A stretch of DNA of 64,000 nucleotides from an uncultured Bacteroidia bacterium (GTDB lineage: Bacteria; Bacteroidota; Bacteroidia; Bacteroidales; UBA932). Positions 9,120-17,200 of the stretch are shown in pieces. Position 1 is the stretch's first letter, and each line of letters opens with the position of its first letter. Where the stretch lies: contig CACZZF010000011.1 in NCBI GenBank assembly GCA_902785575.1, positions 113,435 to 177,434 of the forward strand, given 5' to 3'. The translations under genes and the position numbers were made by a program. The notes under the pieces were generated by a model that saw nothing but the letters and a program-made list of their open reading frames with translations, searched no databases and had not been told where the DNA came from.

Positions 9120-10235
9120 CTATTTGAAGGCGTTAATAACTTCTATCACTCGATTCACCTCATCCGCAATAATCGCTGGTCCCATTGGCAAACTCAACTC
9201 CATTTTGTGAATCTTATCGGTAATCGGACGGACTAATCGCGGGATATTCCACTCCGCATTTGAATAGCATTCTTGCTTGTAAGGAGGAATAGGATAATGG
9301 ATAACCGTTCCCACACCATTCTCCTTCAGATAAGCCTGCAACTCATCGCGTTTCTCGCACAGTACAGGGAAAATATGATAAACATTCTGCTCATCATCCA
9401 ATCTATCAGGCAGAATAATCAAAGGATTATTAATACCCTCATAATACAGTCGCGCCATCTGCTGACGGTGAGCATTGTCTTCATCAAGATACTTCAACTT
9501 CACATCAAGCACTGCTGCATGAATCTCATCCAGACGGGAGTTACGACCAGTGTACTTAAAGACATATTTCTTCTGAGAGCCGTAGTTTGCCAATGCACGG
9601 ATAGTAGCAGCCAGTTCCGGGTCATTGGTCGTCACAGCTCCACCATCACCTAATGCACCCAGATTCTTGCCTGGATAGAAGCTATGACCGGCCGCATCGC
9701 CAAGATTACCAGTGCGACAGCCATCCGTAAACCGACAACCATGTGCCTGCGCGTTATCCTCAACAAGTTTAAGATTATACTTCTTGCAGAGAGCACCTAT
9801 CTTCTCTGTATAGGCAATACGTCCATACAAATGGACAATGCAAATAGCCTTAGTCTTGGGTGTAATGGTCTCCTCTATCATTTCCTCATCTATCTCAAGC
9901 GTATTGAGCTTAGGCTCCACCAATACCGGCTTCAAGCCATTCTCAGTGATAGAAAGGATAGTAGCAATATAGGTGTTGGCAGGAACAATCACCTCATCAC
10001 CCGGCCGCATCACGCCCATTTCGATATATGCGCGAAATATCCAGATCAGTGCGTCGAGACCGTTGGCACATCCTACACAGTACTTAGTGCCGATATATGC
10101 GGCATAATCTGCTTCAAATTTCTCGTTCTCTTTACCTTGGAGATACCAGCCTCCATTTACCACGCGGGATACAGCCTCGTTAATCTCCGCACCATGAAGG
10201 GCAGTCACATCTTTTAAAGAAAGAAATGGAATCAT
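9120..10235 (-). CDS. DegT/DnrJ/EryC1/StrS aminotransferase, FdtB/QdtB-like (dTDP-3-amino-3,6-dideoxyhexose synthesis)
   Basis: A 371-residue PLP-dependent sugar aminotransferase. Family signatures include [16 protein letters not shown], the EDNAQAHG segment holding the aspartate that contacts the pyridine nitrogen, and [18 protein letters not shown] with the PLP-binding lysine in FYPGKNLGA. Family members of the FdtB/QdtB type put an amino group at C3 of dTDP-3-keto-6-deoxyhexoses. The three neighbouring genes (acetyltransferase and two 3,4-ketoisomerase-like cupins) complete that pathway. Its ATG overlaps the stop codon of the acetyltransferase as ATGA, indicating translational coupling. 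dTDP-glucose synthesis (RmlA/RmlB) is not in the window and must be supplied from elsewhere. Confidence 0.92.
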   Translation of the reverse strand: MIPFLSLKDVTALHGAEINEAVSRVVNGGWYLQGKENEKFEADYAAYIGTKYCVGCANGLDALIWIFRAYIEMGVMRPGDEVIVPANTYIATILSITENGLKPVLVEPKLNTLEIDEEMIEETITPKTKAICIVHLYGRIAYTEKIGALCKKYNLKLVEDNAQAHGCRFTDGCRTGNLGDAAGHSFYPGKNLGALGDGGAVTTNDPELAATIRALANYGSQKKYVFKYTGRNSRLDEIHAAVLDVKLKYLDEDNAHRQQMARLYYEGINNPLIILPDRLDDEQNVYHIFPVLCEKRDELQAYLKENGVGTVIHYPIPPYKQECYSNAEWNIPRLVRPITDKIHKMELSLPMGPAIIADEVNRVIEVINAFK

Positions 10236-10762
10236 AATCCTTCAATTTCGTGTTTTACACCATTTTTATCTTTAAACGCCATGTCCAATATTTCTCCTTT
10301 CAAAGTAATATATCCCTTCTGTCTTGCGGGATTGCCATACCAAACAGTGTAGGGTGGAATATCCTTAGTTACTACACTTCCTGCTCCAACCAGAGAATAC
10401 TCACCGACAGTATTTCCACAAACCACAGTGCAATTTGCGCCCAGAGAAGCGCCTTTTTTTATAATCGTCTTCTCAAAATGGTCTGGATACTGCTTGGAAC
10501 GCGGAACAAAATCATTGGTAAATGTCACATTTGGCCCAATGAACACATTATCTTCGATTCTCACACCATTCCAAAGTTGAACCCCCGACTTTACGGTGAC
10601 GTTATCACCAATTATCACATCATCCTCAACCAAAACATTGGCGCAAAGGTTACAATTGCGCCCAATCTTGGCATTCTTAAAAATAACACAGAACTGCCAG
10701 ATATTGGTATTCTCACCAATATCCCGCGATTTGCAGTCCGCCAATGGATGAATGTTAGCCAT
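10232..10762 (-). CDS. Left-handed beta-helix N-acetyltransferase, FdtC/QdtC-like
   Basis: About 176 residues, starting at the ATG complementary to 10760-10762 ([24 protein letters not shown]), which directly follows the stop of the preceding gene; a longer frame runs upstream but overlaps that gene out of phase. The protein has the hexapeptide repeats of left-handed beta-helix acyltransferases ([25 protein letters not shown] and later [23 protein letters not shown]). The family acetylates the 3-amino group of dTDP-3-amino-3,6-dideoxy sugars using acetyl-CoA, giving dTDP-Fuc3NAc or dTDP-Qui3NAc. It is flanked by the aminotransferase (ATGA overlap) and the ketoisomerase, in pathway order. Confidence 0.9.
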   Translation of the reverse strand: MANIHPLADCKSRDIGENTNIWQFCVIFKNAKIGRNCNLCANVLVEDDVIIGDNVTVKSGVQLWNGVRIEDNVFIGPNVTFTNDFVPRSKQYPDHFEKTIIKKGASLGANCTVVCGNTVGEYSLVGAGSVVTKDIPPYTVWYGNPARQKGYITLKGEILDMAFKDKNGVKHEIEGL

Positions 10763-10763
10763 A

Positions 10764-11183
10764 TTAACCGTTAATGTATTGCAGATAATCGTCGTAATCC
10801 CTGATATAGTCCTCTTTCTCATATCCATGAGAAGCAAGTACCAGACAGATACTGCCCGAGGAGAAGCCCTGTTCTGCAGCCCAGATTCCAGGAGGAACGT
10901 GTAGCCCATAGAATGGACGGTTCAATAGGACAGTCCTTTTATTATGTCCGTCATCCAACAGTACCTCAAAAGCGCCACTGGCCGCCACAATAAACTGATG
11001 GCAATGCTTATGAGCGTGAGCACCCCGGCTTTCACCTCCGGGAATATCATAACTATAGAATACCCTCTTGACCTCAAACGGCAGGTGCACATCATTATAG
11101 ATGTACGTCAAATTGCCCTCCGGAAAAGAGATCTTTGGCAACTCAATGAACGAGCAGTCGTAGACGGTTGGGGTCTTACTCAT
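10764..11183 (-). CDS. dTDP-4-keto-6-deoxyglucose 3,4-ketoisomerase-like cupin (FdtA/QdtA/WxcM type), copy 1
   Basis: A 139-residue single-domain cupin. It shows the sugar 3,4-ketoisomerase layout: SFPEGNLTYIYNDVHLPFEVKRVFYSYDIPGG, then RGAHAHKHCHQFIVAASGAFEVLLDDG with the clustered catalytic histidines, then FYGLHVPPGIWAAEQGFS. These enzymes move the keto group of dTDP-4-keto-6-deoxyglucose from C4 to C3, giving the substrate for the aminotransferase. It overlaps its upstream neighbour by ATGA, and that neighbour is a second protein of the same family. Which copy makes the Fuc (galacto) and which the Qui (gluco) product, or whether one is regulatory, cannot be settled from sequence alone. 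Confidence 0.9.
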   Translation of the reverse strand: MSKTPTVYDCSFIELPKISFPEGNLTYIYNDVHLPFEVKRVFYSYDIPGGESRGAHAHKHCHQFIVAASGAFEVLLDDGHNKRTVLLNRPFYGLHVPPGIWAAEQGFSSGSICLVLASHGYEKEDYIRDYDDYLQYING

Positions 11184-11584
11184 TGTGCGATGAAGTTTAG
11201 AAATTCCTGATAATCTCGGATATAATCCTCTGCATCATACTTGGTGGAAGAAAGAACTAACGCCAAAGAGTTGGTAGAGAAATTCTCCATCTCGCGCCAC
11301 AATCCTTTAGGCACATACAGCCCAATGTATGAACGGTTCAGCGAAAAAACCTTCTTTTCCTTGCCATTATCCAACACCACATCAAAACTACCACTGAGTG
11401 CCACGATCAATTCCTGGTTCTCCTTGTAAGCATGACCTCCACGTACCTCTCCGCCTGGCACATCATAAATCCAATACGTCCTCTCAATCTTGAAAGGAAT
11501 GTCCTTTAACTCCTCTATAACCGAAAGATTACCCCGTGGGTCTGAAATCTTTGGCAATTGTATAATTCTGGGCTGTTCTACCAT
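11180..11584 (-). CDS. dTDP-sugar 3,4-ketoisomerase-like cupin (FdtA/QdtA/WxcM type), copy 2, first gene of the operon
   Basis: A 134-residue cupin with the same blocks as its neighbour: DPRGNLSVIEELKDIPFKIERTYWIYDVPGGEVRGGHAYKENQELIVALSGSFDVVLDNG and SYIGLYVPKGLWREMENFS. The metal-site region differs: where copy 1 has HAHKHCHQ this copy has HAYKENQE, so it has lost the second and third histidines. Such a split is seen when one of two tandem copies is a partner or has altered chemistry. It is the first gene downstream of the promoter and leader at 11585-11755 and overlaps copy 1 by four bases (ATGA). Its enzymatic activity is therefore less certain than that of copy 1. Confidence 0.85.
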   Translation of the reverse strand: MVEQPRIIQLPKISDPRGNLSVIEELKDIPFKIERTYWIYDVPGGEVRGGHAYKENQELIVALSGSFDVVLDNGKEKKVFSLNRSYIGLYVPKGLWREMENFSTNSLALVLSSTKYDAEDYIRDYQEFLNFIAQ

Positions 11585-11682
11585 ATATTCTTATTCAACA
11601 CTTTACACAAATCACCCCTCCCCCGGAAGGCCCAGGGGCGGGAAGCGGCCAGTCAGTCTTGGAATTCTGATTCCGGGACGCC

Positions 11683-11696
11683 CCAATCCAAGAGCG
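11683..11696 (-). promoter_or_regulatory. Leader motif shared by two capsule operons (candidate antiterminator-recruitment site)
   Basis: The minus strand reads CGCTCTTGGATTGG 25 bases downstream of the TAAATTTG box. The identical 14 bases occur 24 bases downstream of another TAAATTTG box in front of the UpxY-like gene (54411-54424). Weaker matches follow in both leaders (TCAGA, then CTGA and GACC or GGCC). UpxY proteins are known to act on the 5' untranslated leaders of capsule operons, so an ops-like role is inferred. Confidence 0.5.
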
Positions 11697-11721
11697 GAAG
11701 CCCGAGGCCGCAATAATCTAA

Positions 11722-11754
11722 CAAATTTACTACAATTACTTTAAATCAGCAATA
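11722..11754 (-). promoter_or_regulatory. Bacteroidetes-type promoter of the 11.6-0.4 kb glycan operon
   Basis: On the minus strand a -7 box TAAATTTG (11729-11722) is preceded, 20 bases upstream, by TTG within TTATTG (about 11750-11754), the -33 element of Bacteroidetes sigma-A promoters. Transcription would start near 11715 and give a GC-rich leader of about 130 nt before the ATG at 11584. The -33 element lies inside the T-tract of the terminator of the upstream gene, so the two operons abut tightly. Confidence 0.6.
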
Positions 11755-11781
11755 AAAAACCGCCACCGGAACGGCAGCGGT
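11751..11781 (-). terminator. Rho-independent terminator after the WecA-type gene
   Basis: On the minus strand the arms ACCGC and GCGGT (with an inner CCG/CGG pair) enclose a short loop and are followed by TTTTTTATT. It lies 115 to 145 bases beyond the stop codon at 11896 and just before the promoter of the next operon. Confidence 0.65.
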
Positions 11782-11895
11782 CTATCAGAATCAGGCCAAC
11801 GGCAAGGACGAAAAGCTCGCGCTAAAGGCAAAAAAACAGCCACAAGGGCAAAAAGCCAACGATAAAAACAAAGTGCCCAGCAAGGGCGAACGGCG

Positions 11896-13161
11896 TTAGC
11901 CAATGCGAGGATCGATCTTCGCCGGACCGGAAGGCCCGTCAGGCGAGGGCTCATCCACCGGAGCGGGTGCCTTCCCTCCCAGGAACTTGCTGTCCACTGC
12001 GCGACGGAGGAACTGCCATACCTTGGTCGTGGAGAAATTCCAAGCCTTTCCCCTATTGCAACAACGATTGAAAAACGGCGATCCCTCACCATCGTTCTGA
12101 CGTCTCTCATGCTCCATGAAGTAATAGAACCCCCAGGTCACCAAGAGCGCCAAAACAATAACCATCCACACCTGGAAATTGATCGAAGCGCCAAAGTTCC
12201 AGGCCAGCATTAGAATCACCACGATCAGGAAATTCACGAACACGATTATCTCGGAAGTCGCCAGATGCGAGAAATTCATCTCGATGAAAAGGTGATGAAG
12301 GTGCGTCTTATCCGGATGGAAAGGGCTCTGCCCCCTGACGACACGACCGATCATGACCTTCAGAGTGTCGAACACCGGCACGGCCAGTATCGCCAAAGCC
12401 AACGCCACCAACGACAAGCCGTCGCTACCATAAGCCGCGCAAGGGGAAGTGGATGATAACGCGCAGAAAGTGAAGAATGTAAGCACAGTCCCCAGCATCA
12501 GGCTGCCACCGTCACCAAGGAACATTTTCGAGGTCTTTCCGAACACGTTGTGGAAGAAGAACGGAACCAACGAGCCTGCCACGATCAACGCGAATGTGAA
12601 CGTAGACATATCCCCGACATAATAGAATATGATGGCGAACATGACGCAGGACATCACTCCGTAGGTCGAGCAATATCCGTCAACCCCATCGATCAGGTTA
12701 ATGGCGTTAATGATGCCGACACCAGCCACCAACGACAAGGGCACACTCACCATATCCGGAATCTCACGGATTCCCAGGAAGCCGTGGAAGTCATTGATTT
12801 CCACGCCAAAGAGCACTATCATCAACCAGACGACCATGACCTCGACAGCGAAGCGCAGCGCGACAGGCACATCCTTGGCATCATCCCACAGGCCGATCAG
12901 GAACATAACCATGACCAGGCCCAACAACTCCAGCATATTGTAGTCCCCAGTGATCGCGGCGCAGACCAACACGGCGACCATCACTCCGATAAAGACCGTC
13001 GTGCCTCCCATCACCGGCACAGGCACACGCTGGAGCTTACGGGCGTTAGGATTATCTACGATCCCGTGCCGTCTGGCAAAGGCTAGCACATGGGGGAAGA
13101 CCAACATCGTCACGACGAAGGCCAACCCCATCAAAAGTAATGATATTCCTAATGTTAACAT
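11896..13161 (-). CDS. MraY/WecA-family undecaprenyl-phosphate sugar-1-phosphate transferase
   Basis: A 421-residue polytopic membrane protein of the phospho-N-acetylhexosamine transferase family. The signatures are the aspartates in GLWDDAKDVP, the NAINLIDGVDGY block with the catalytic aspartate, FLGDGGSLMLG, and a cytoplasmic HHLFIEMNFSH loop. The enzyme transfers GlcNAc-1-P or a related sugar phosphate from the UDP-sugar to undecaprenyl phosphate and starts repeat-unit synthesis at the inner membrane. The last 90 residues form a polar, proline-rich tail (PAPVDEPSPDGPSGPAK) beyond the usual family length of about 330-370. It is followed by a terminator at 11751-11781. With FucNAc and GalNAcA-type enzymes nearby, it is the likely initiator of the lipid-linked unit. 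Confidence 0.9.
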   Translation of the reverse strand: MLTLGISLLLMGLAFVVTMLVFPHVLAFARRHGIVDNPNARKLQRVPVPVMGGTTVFIGVMVAVLVCAAITGDYNMLELLGLVMVMFLIGLWDDAKDVPVALRFAVEVMVVWLMIVLFGVEINDFHGFLGIREIPDMVSVPLSLVAGVGIINAINLIDGVDGYCSTYGVMSCVMFAIIFYYVGDMSTFTFALIVAGSLVPFFFHNVFGKTSKMFLGDGGSLMLGTVLTFFTFCALSSTSPCAAYGSDGLSLVALALAILAVPVFDTLKVMIGRVVRGQSPFHPDKTHLHHLFIEMNFSHLATSEIIVFVNFLIVVILMLAWNFGASINFQVWMVIVLALLVTWGFYYFMEHERRQNDGEGSPFFNRCCNRGKAWNFSTTKVWQFLRRAVDSKFLGGKAPAPVDEPSPDGPSGPAKIDPRIG

Positions 13162-13170
13162 GACAACCCC

Positions 13171-13494
13171 CTATTTTTCCCACATTGTCGAAGCGGCCCA
13201 ACGCTGGTAGTCATCCAGAGGAATCTCCTGCTTCAACTCCAAATGGTAATATTCATGATAGTCATGCTGATGCTTCACGGTCGAGAGCCGCAGCTCCGTC
13301 ACATCCGGCTTACGCATCAAAGCCACCGGCATGTGCATGTCCTCCGAATATGCCGTGATGACATCCACGATGTGGGCGGCGAAAAAGGCGGAGAACCCGA
13401 AAGCCACGTACAGCCCAATCTCCGTGTTGAAGTAAAGGTGGATCGTCTTTCCATCATTATCCACCTCGTTCTGAGTGATCAGATCCTTGTTCAT
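13171..13494 (-). CDS. Conserved-looking hypothetical protein
   Basis: A 107-residue acidic protein that I do not recognise. The middle contains a short hydrophobic stretch (IGLYVAFGFSAFFAAHIVDVI) and the second half is rich in histidine and tyrosine (KHQHDYHEYYHLELKQEIPLDDYQRW). There is no signal peptide. It starts at a clear ATG (13492-13494), ends 9 bases before the WecA-type gene and is oriented with it, so the two are probably co-transcribed. The His/Tyr cluster could bind metal, but no family motif supports that. Confidence 0.55.
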   Translation of the reverse strand: MNKDLITQNEVDNDGKTIHLYFNTEIGLYVAFGFSAFFAAHIVDVITAYSEDMHMPVALMRKPDVTELRLSTVKHQHDYHEYYHLELKQEIPLDDYQRWAASTMWEK

Positions 13495-13516
13495 ATCTAT
13501 CGCGAATATAAATATT

Positions 13517-14167
13517 TTATCGTTTTAATTCAAGCAAAATCGGGTAATGATCGCTCATTTTCGAGCAGCCGTAGCCATCCGTTATCATCCGGTACGAGAC
13601 CGGCTCCACCCCATTCACGAAGAAATGGTCGATCGCCCCGTGGCTCTGCGTCGGCCGCTTGAAATTGGCGAAAGTGTCCTCTTCAGGAATATTCAGAATC
13701 TCCCGGGCCGAGACCATCTTGAGCCCCGCGTCCTTAAGCGGCTTCAGCGACACATTCCAGTCGCCGCAAGCCAGGTCGCGGCCCGTCAACTGGGCATTGA
13801 CCTGCCCCACAACCCTCGTCATCACATCCTTCTCCCAGCGTGAATGGACATTGATGATCCGGATCCCCTCGACAGTGCACGCCTCCCAATAAATCGAGAG
13901 CGAATGAGCATTGACCTTCAATCCTTTACGCACGAATATCGGATGGCTTACATTAAGTCCCGAGACCCGCTTGTAACCGTCCGGGACATACCTCGTCGCC
14001 GGGAACAGCATCTCCTGGAAACAGATGACATCAGGGTTCACGTCCTCGATCATCCGCTCCATCGCCTCCATCCTCGTCCGCCAGAACACCTCACTCCCCC
14101 GGTCCGTATCCCGAGTCCACGTCCGCACGTTGAAGGAGAGGATTACTATCATGCTGATTACGGTCAT
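13517..14167 (-). CDS. Endonuclease/exonuclease/phosphatase (EEP) family protein
   Basis: A 216-residue protein with the ordered EEP motifs: ILSFNVRTW (conserved Asn), DVICFQEML (metal-binding Glu), INVHSRWE, LACGDWNVS (GDxN), HGAIDHFFVNG and KMSDHYPILLEL (catalytic SDH). Such enzymes cleave phosphodiester or phosphomonoester bonds of DNA, lipids or signalling phosphates with Mg2+. No signal peptide is seen, although the N-terminal MTVISMIVI is hydrophobic. It lies 2 bases after the HipA gene and is probably in one transcript with hipBA, which is an uncommon partner. Substrate unknown. Confidence 0.8.
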   Translation of the reverse strand: MTVISMIVILSFNVRTWTRDTDRGSEVFWRTRMEAMERMIEDVNPDVICFQEMLFPATRYVPDGYKRVSGLNVSHPIFVRKGLKVNAHSLSIYWEACTVEGIRIINVHSRWEKDVMTRVVGQVNAQLTGRDLACGDWNVSLKPLKDAGLKMVSAREILNIPEEDTFANFKRPTQSHGAIDHFFVNGVEPVSYRMITDGYGCSKMSDHYPILLELKR

Positions 14168-14169
14168 TG

Positions 14170-15456
14170 CTACACAAGAGAGGCTACCGTCAAATTGTCG
14201 CGGACACCCTTAATCATATTCTCAGGCACTCCACAGTCTCGGGCGATAGCAGGCCATCCAGACGAGGTAGCACAAATGAAATCTATCGTTTCAGAAGCAT
14301 CCTTAATGTTATTGGCTGAAGCCAAGGCAAGCAAGTCTTCTCTGGAGATGTCGTCAAATTTCCCATTGACAGACATCTGATGCATGGCCGTCCAACCACC
14401 ATGAGGATTATAGGCATAACCCAAATCGTAAGCCGGAGAAAGACGCCACCGTCCATCCGCATCCATCAAGAAAGATATATTCTTTGTGTGATCATCCTGG
14501 TTGCGCACAACCACATTAAACACGATACGGCGGAACATCTCTTGAGCCGCGGAATATGGAAGCCGCAACGCCCTCATCACATTGAAAACCTGTTCATAAG
14601 AATATCCCCTCAACAAGCGATAATCATAGTGAGCGAGACCACACAATGTTTGCATGTGCAGTTTGCGTCCGCTCTCACGATCGAATCGCTTGGTCAGAAA
14701 ATGCGCTCGCCCGTTCTCCTCAATCAAGGAACTCTCCGTCATATCAATTCCACATGCGATCGCAAGTTTGTAGAATGAATATTCCAACCGGCCAAAATTC
14801 TCTGTCTCCTTAAACCCCGCCTCGGATGTCACCCCATCCAACTTAATCAAGTAATAGTCAAAACCTTCCGGAGCATCAACCTGACCACTTCTCACCTCGC
14901 CGGTGGCTTTGTTATAAGCGATGATAGCCTTGGCTCGCTGCCCCCCTGCCGAAGTACCTAATCGCAAAATTTCAGCAATAGCAAACTTCTTGTCATCATT
15001 CAAGTTCACCCCAAACTCAGACTTCTTTTCCAGAGCGTCACGGGCGACCTCAACCAAAGACTCAATCTCAAAACGCAACGCCGGATCATATCCCGGATCA
15101 ATCGCCGGCTCAAATTCCAACGCACCCATGCAGCGCTTCCCAAGAAAACACAGTGTCTCAACCGGATTGCCGCTAACCCGTCCAGTCAAAGACAGCCATC
15201 GGTCGAACAAAGCCCGGCCATAAGTGTCAGGTAGTGAATCCGCCAGCATCCCCGGCAGACCCATGAAAGTCTCCTTATCCAAACCAGCAAAAGAATATAT
15301 TCGACCTTCTCTTACCGGCATCATAATCGGCGATGGCTCAATTCCGAGCCCCACGAAAGACTTGTCATATTCAAATCTGGCAACTTCGTAGCGCTCGTCC
15401 CATCGGAATGAACCGACGAGATGACCAAACATATTAACATGAGCAACATCTACCAC
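14170..15456 (-). CDS. hipA: HipA-family serine/threonine kinase toxin
   Basis: A 428-residue full-length HipA-like kinase. Visible features are the N-terminal couple domain (MFGHLVGSFRWDE), the phosphate-binding loop with autophosphorylation serine in LGTSAGGQRAKAI, the catalytic NQDDHTKN block (Asp and Asn ligands) and LSPAYDLG in place of the DFG motif. HipA enzymes arrest growth by phosphorylating a translation factor such as glutamyl-tRNA synthetase and are held inactive by HipB. The start is taken as GTG, complementary to 15454-15456, because the homologous N-terminus begins before the first ATG and the gene then overlaps hipB by 7 bases. All key residues appear intact. Location in a capsule locus suggests horizontal gain. 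Confidence 0.88.
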   Translation of the reverse strand: MVDVAHVNMFGHLVGSFRWDERYEVARFEYDKSFVGLGIEPSPIMMPVREGRIYSFAGLDKETFMGLPGMLADSLPDTYGRALFDRWLSLTGRVSGNPVETLCFLGKRCMGALEFEPAIDPGYDPALRFEIESLVEVARDALEKKSEFGVNLNDDKKFAIAEILRLGTSAGGQRAKAIIAYNKATGEVRSGQVDAPEGFDYYLIKLDGVTSEAGFKETENFGRLEYSFYKLAIACGIDMTESSLIEENGRAHFLTKRFDRESGRKLHMQTLCGLAHYDYRLLRGYSYEQVFNVMRALRLPYSAAQEMFRRIVFNVVVRNQDDHTKNISFLMDADGRWRLSPAYDLGYAYNPHGGWTAMHQMSVNGKFDDISREDLLALASANNIKDASETIDFICATSSGWPAIARDCGVPENMIKGVRDNLTVASLV

Positions 15457-15800
15457 TCCAAATCCTCCTTGGCTTTATTGAGATTTTTGCCACCCGATGC
15501 GCGTTTGCGCTGACGAGCTTTCGCGGAATGGACCATATCGTAATATTCGCTCGGACTCAACTGTTCTTCTTCAACGAGTGGCTGAAGTAATTCAAGACTA
15601 CCGAGCGTCCGGATCACTCGCAGGAAAGTATCAAAAGAACGGATCTTCCCATTCTCCAAATTCTTTAATGAAGAAAGAGACACTCCTGCATCTTTGGCCA
15701 AATCTTGCTGTGTGATGTTCTGCTTCAAACGCGACGACCTCAAGCGGTCTCCCACCCGAGCCATGATCATAGCGTCCGAAAGCATATATATATCCACCAT
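15450..15800 (-). CDS. hipB: HipB-like XRE-family antitoxin/repressor
   Basis: A 116-residue protein with an XRE helix-turn-helix in residues 15-70 (LRSSRLKQNITQQDLAKDAGVSLSSLKNLENG) followed by an acidic linker and a basic tail (KARQRKRASGG). It would neutralise HipA and repress its own promoter. It overlaps hipA by 7 bases and directly follows a promoter with an inverted repeat (15816-15858). Two further Met codons at residues 6 and 10 could serve as starts, but the first lies about 20 nt from the predicted transcription start and fits best. Confidence 0.88.
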   Translation of the reverse strand: MVDIYMLSDAMIMARVGDRLRSSRLKQNITQQDLAKDAGVSLSSLKNLENGKIRSFDTFLRVIRTLGSLELLQPLVEEEQLSPSEYYDMVHSAKARQRKRASGGKNLNKAKEDLEW

Positions 15801-15815
15801 AACAGTTTTATTTTA

Positions 15816-15858
15816 AACTATTCTTTGGCAAATATAATAATAATAGTTCAAAATACAA
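15816..15858 (-). promoter_or_regulatory. hipBA promoter with candidate HipB operator
   Basis: The minus strand has TTG (15858-15856), 19 bases, then TATATTTG (15836-15829), the Bacteroidetes promoter pattern. A 7-base inverted repeat, AACTATT at 15816-15822 and AATAGTT at 15842-15848 (plus-strand reading), brackets the -7 box. This is the placement expected of a repressor site, and HipB autoregulation through inverted repeats is established for the family. Confidence 0.65.
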
Positions 15859-15861
15859 CTT

Positions 15862-17181
15862 TTATTGAGCTTGACCCGTTATCCCGATCCCAGAGCTGGA
15901 TGTTGAGCTTGTCGAAGCAGTCGAAGCGCCGGCCATCAGTGTCTCAATGGTCGCCACGCTGCGCCCAAAGTCAAAGTTCAAAGAGCAATAATCCTTGCCC
16001 CGAGCGCCCATCGCCGAAAGCTCTGAAGGCTCCAGAGAACGCATTCGCCGAAGCAAAGCCGCAAACGCCTCCGAATCCCCTGCCGCCACCGAATAACCGC
16101 ACCCAGCCTCAGCGATCACCGACGCCCCCTCACCATTCATCATCGCCGCGATCGGCTTTCCCGCATTCATGTACGCCTGAAGCTTTGCGGGAGCCGTGCG
16201 ATTGAATATCCGGCTATCTTTCAAAGTCACGAGCATCACATCAGCCGCCGCGAAAAACGCCGGCATCGCCTCGATCGGATGCCGCCCAAGCAGGTGCACA
16301 GTGGCCTCCAGCCCATGCTCCTTAATGAACTCCTCTACCCATGGCCGTTTCCGCCCGTCACCAACTATGCAGAACTGAATATCCTTCTCCTCCTTTAGCG
16401 CCAACGCCGCCCCCATCAAACTCTCCATATCCTGCGCCTCACCGATATTCCCAGCGAACATCACCCTGAACCCCTCAGGAAGCATGCTGCTCCTCGAATC
16501 TGTCATCCTGAGCGAAGCGAAGGATCTCTCTGCCTCTGCGGTCCCTGAGCCTGTCGAAGGGCCGCCCAACGCCACATCCGCCCAATTCGGGAAATACACC
16601 AACTTCCCCCCGAAATCCCCCATCTCACAAATCGAATCCTTGAAGCCCCGACTACTGATAAGAATCTTCCGCGAATGCTTGTAAATCCACCTCGTCAGCC
16701 CCCCGAAGAAGCCCAATATCTTCGGGTTATTCACCCCGCCGGCGTCCTGAAGACTCTCCGGCCAAAGATCCAGCACCCAGAAATCCATCGGCACTCTCCG
16801 AAGCTTGCTCACAATCACCCCAGGCACCCCCACCATCACTGGCGAAGTCTCATGAACGAGCACATAATCATACCGCCCGAACAGGCCGAGCCACAAAGCA
16901 TCCCAGCACTGCGCCAGCAACGACGAGCCATAATTCAGCATCAGCCGAAGCTTACCGCCATTGCCCCGAGGGATAATGAACGACCGCAGCACCTTCACTC
17001 CCCTCACTCGCTCAACGCGCTTCCGGAATATGCCGTATCCTTTCGGGAACTTCCCTTGAGGATAGTCCGGAATAGCCGTCAGCACAGTCACCTTATGCCC
17101 CCGCTCTGCCAGAGCGAAAGCAAGGTCATTGCACCGGAACTCCTCCGGATGGAAATGATTGGTTATAAGAAGGATACGCAT
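15862..17181 (-). CDS. WbuB-like GT4 glycosyltransferase (probable L-FucNAc transferase) with repeat-derived insertions
   Basis: A 439-residue GT4 enzyme. The N-terminus MRILLITNHFHPEEFRCNDLAFALAERGHKVTVLTAIPDYP is typical of the WbuB group, thought to transfer L-FucNAc. The C-terminal domain keeps VMFAGNIGEAQDMESLM, LLGRHPIEAMPAFFAAADVMLVTL and the donor-binding region. About 25 extra residues (GGPSTGSG through LRMTDSRSS) between the two domains are encoded by interspersed repeats at 16502-16564, and the last 25 residues (AGASTASTSSTSSSGIG) also derive from such a repeat near 15903. Both lie at a domain linker or the tail, so the enzyme may still fold. CapE, CapF and the WecB-type epimerase for UDP-L-FucNAc are encoded at 46-50 kb. 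Confidence 0.85.
   Translation of the reverse strand: MRILLITNHFHPEEFRCNDLAFALAERGHKVTVLTAIPDYPQGKFPKGYGIFRKRVERVRGVKVLRSFIIPRGNGGKLRLMLNYGSSLLAQCWDALWLGLFGRYDYVLVHETSPVMVGVPGVIVSKLRRVPMDFWVLDLWPESLQDAGGVNNPKILGFFGGLTRWIYKHSRKILISSRGFKDSICEMGDFGGKLVYFPNWADVALGGPSTGSGTAEAERSFASLRMTDSRSSMLPEGFRVMFAGNIGEAQDMESLMGAALALKEEKDIQFCIVGDGRKRPWVEEFIKEHGLEATVHLLGRHPIEAMPAFFAAADVMLVTLKDSRIFNRTAPAKLQAYMNAGKPIAAMMNGEGASVIAEAGCGYSVAAGDSEAFAALLRRMRSLEPSELSAMGARGKDYCSLNFDFGRSVATIETLMAGASTASTSSTSSSGIGITGQAQ
16502..16564. repeat. Interspersed repeats (type A plus type B) inside the WbuB-like gene
   Basis: Type A (16502-16527) reads TCATCCTGAGCG then AAGCGAAGGATCT. Type B (16541-16563) reads TCCCTGAGCC then TGTCGAAGG. 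Both are imperfect palindromes recurring across the window. Here they add in-frame codons to the glycosyltransferase. Confidence 0.85.
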
Positions 17182-17200
17182 TGGTATCGTAAGAGACTGA

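Noticed and set aside
11736..12110. Open frame of 124 codons on the minus strand overlapping the WecA-type gene
   Set aside because: It runs in another phase over the end of a clear membrane transferase gene and its terminator, and has no family features.
12550..13086. Open frame of 178 codons on the plus strand, rich in His, Asp and Gln
   Set aside because: It is the reverse complement of a conserved membrane protein gene; the composition reflects hydrophobic codons read backwards.
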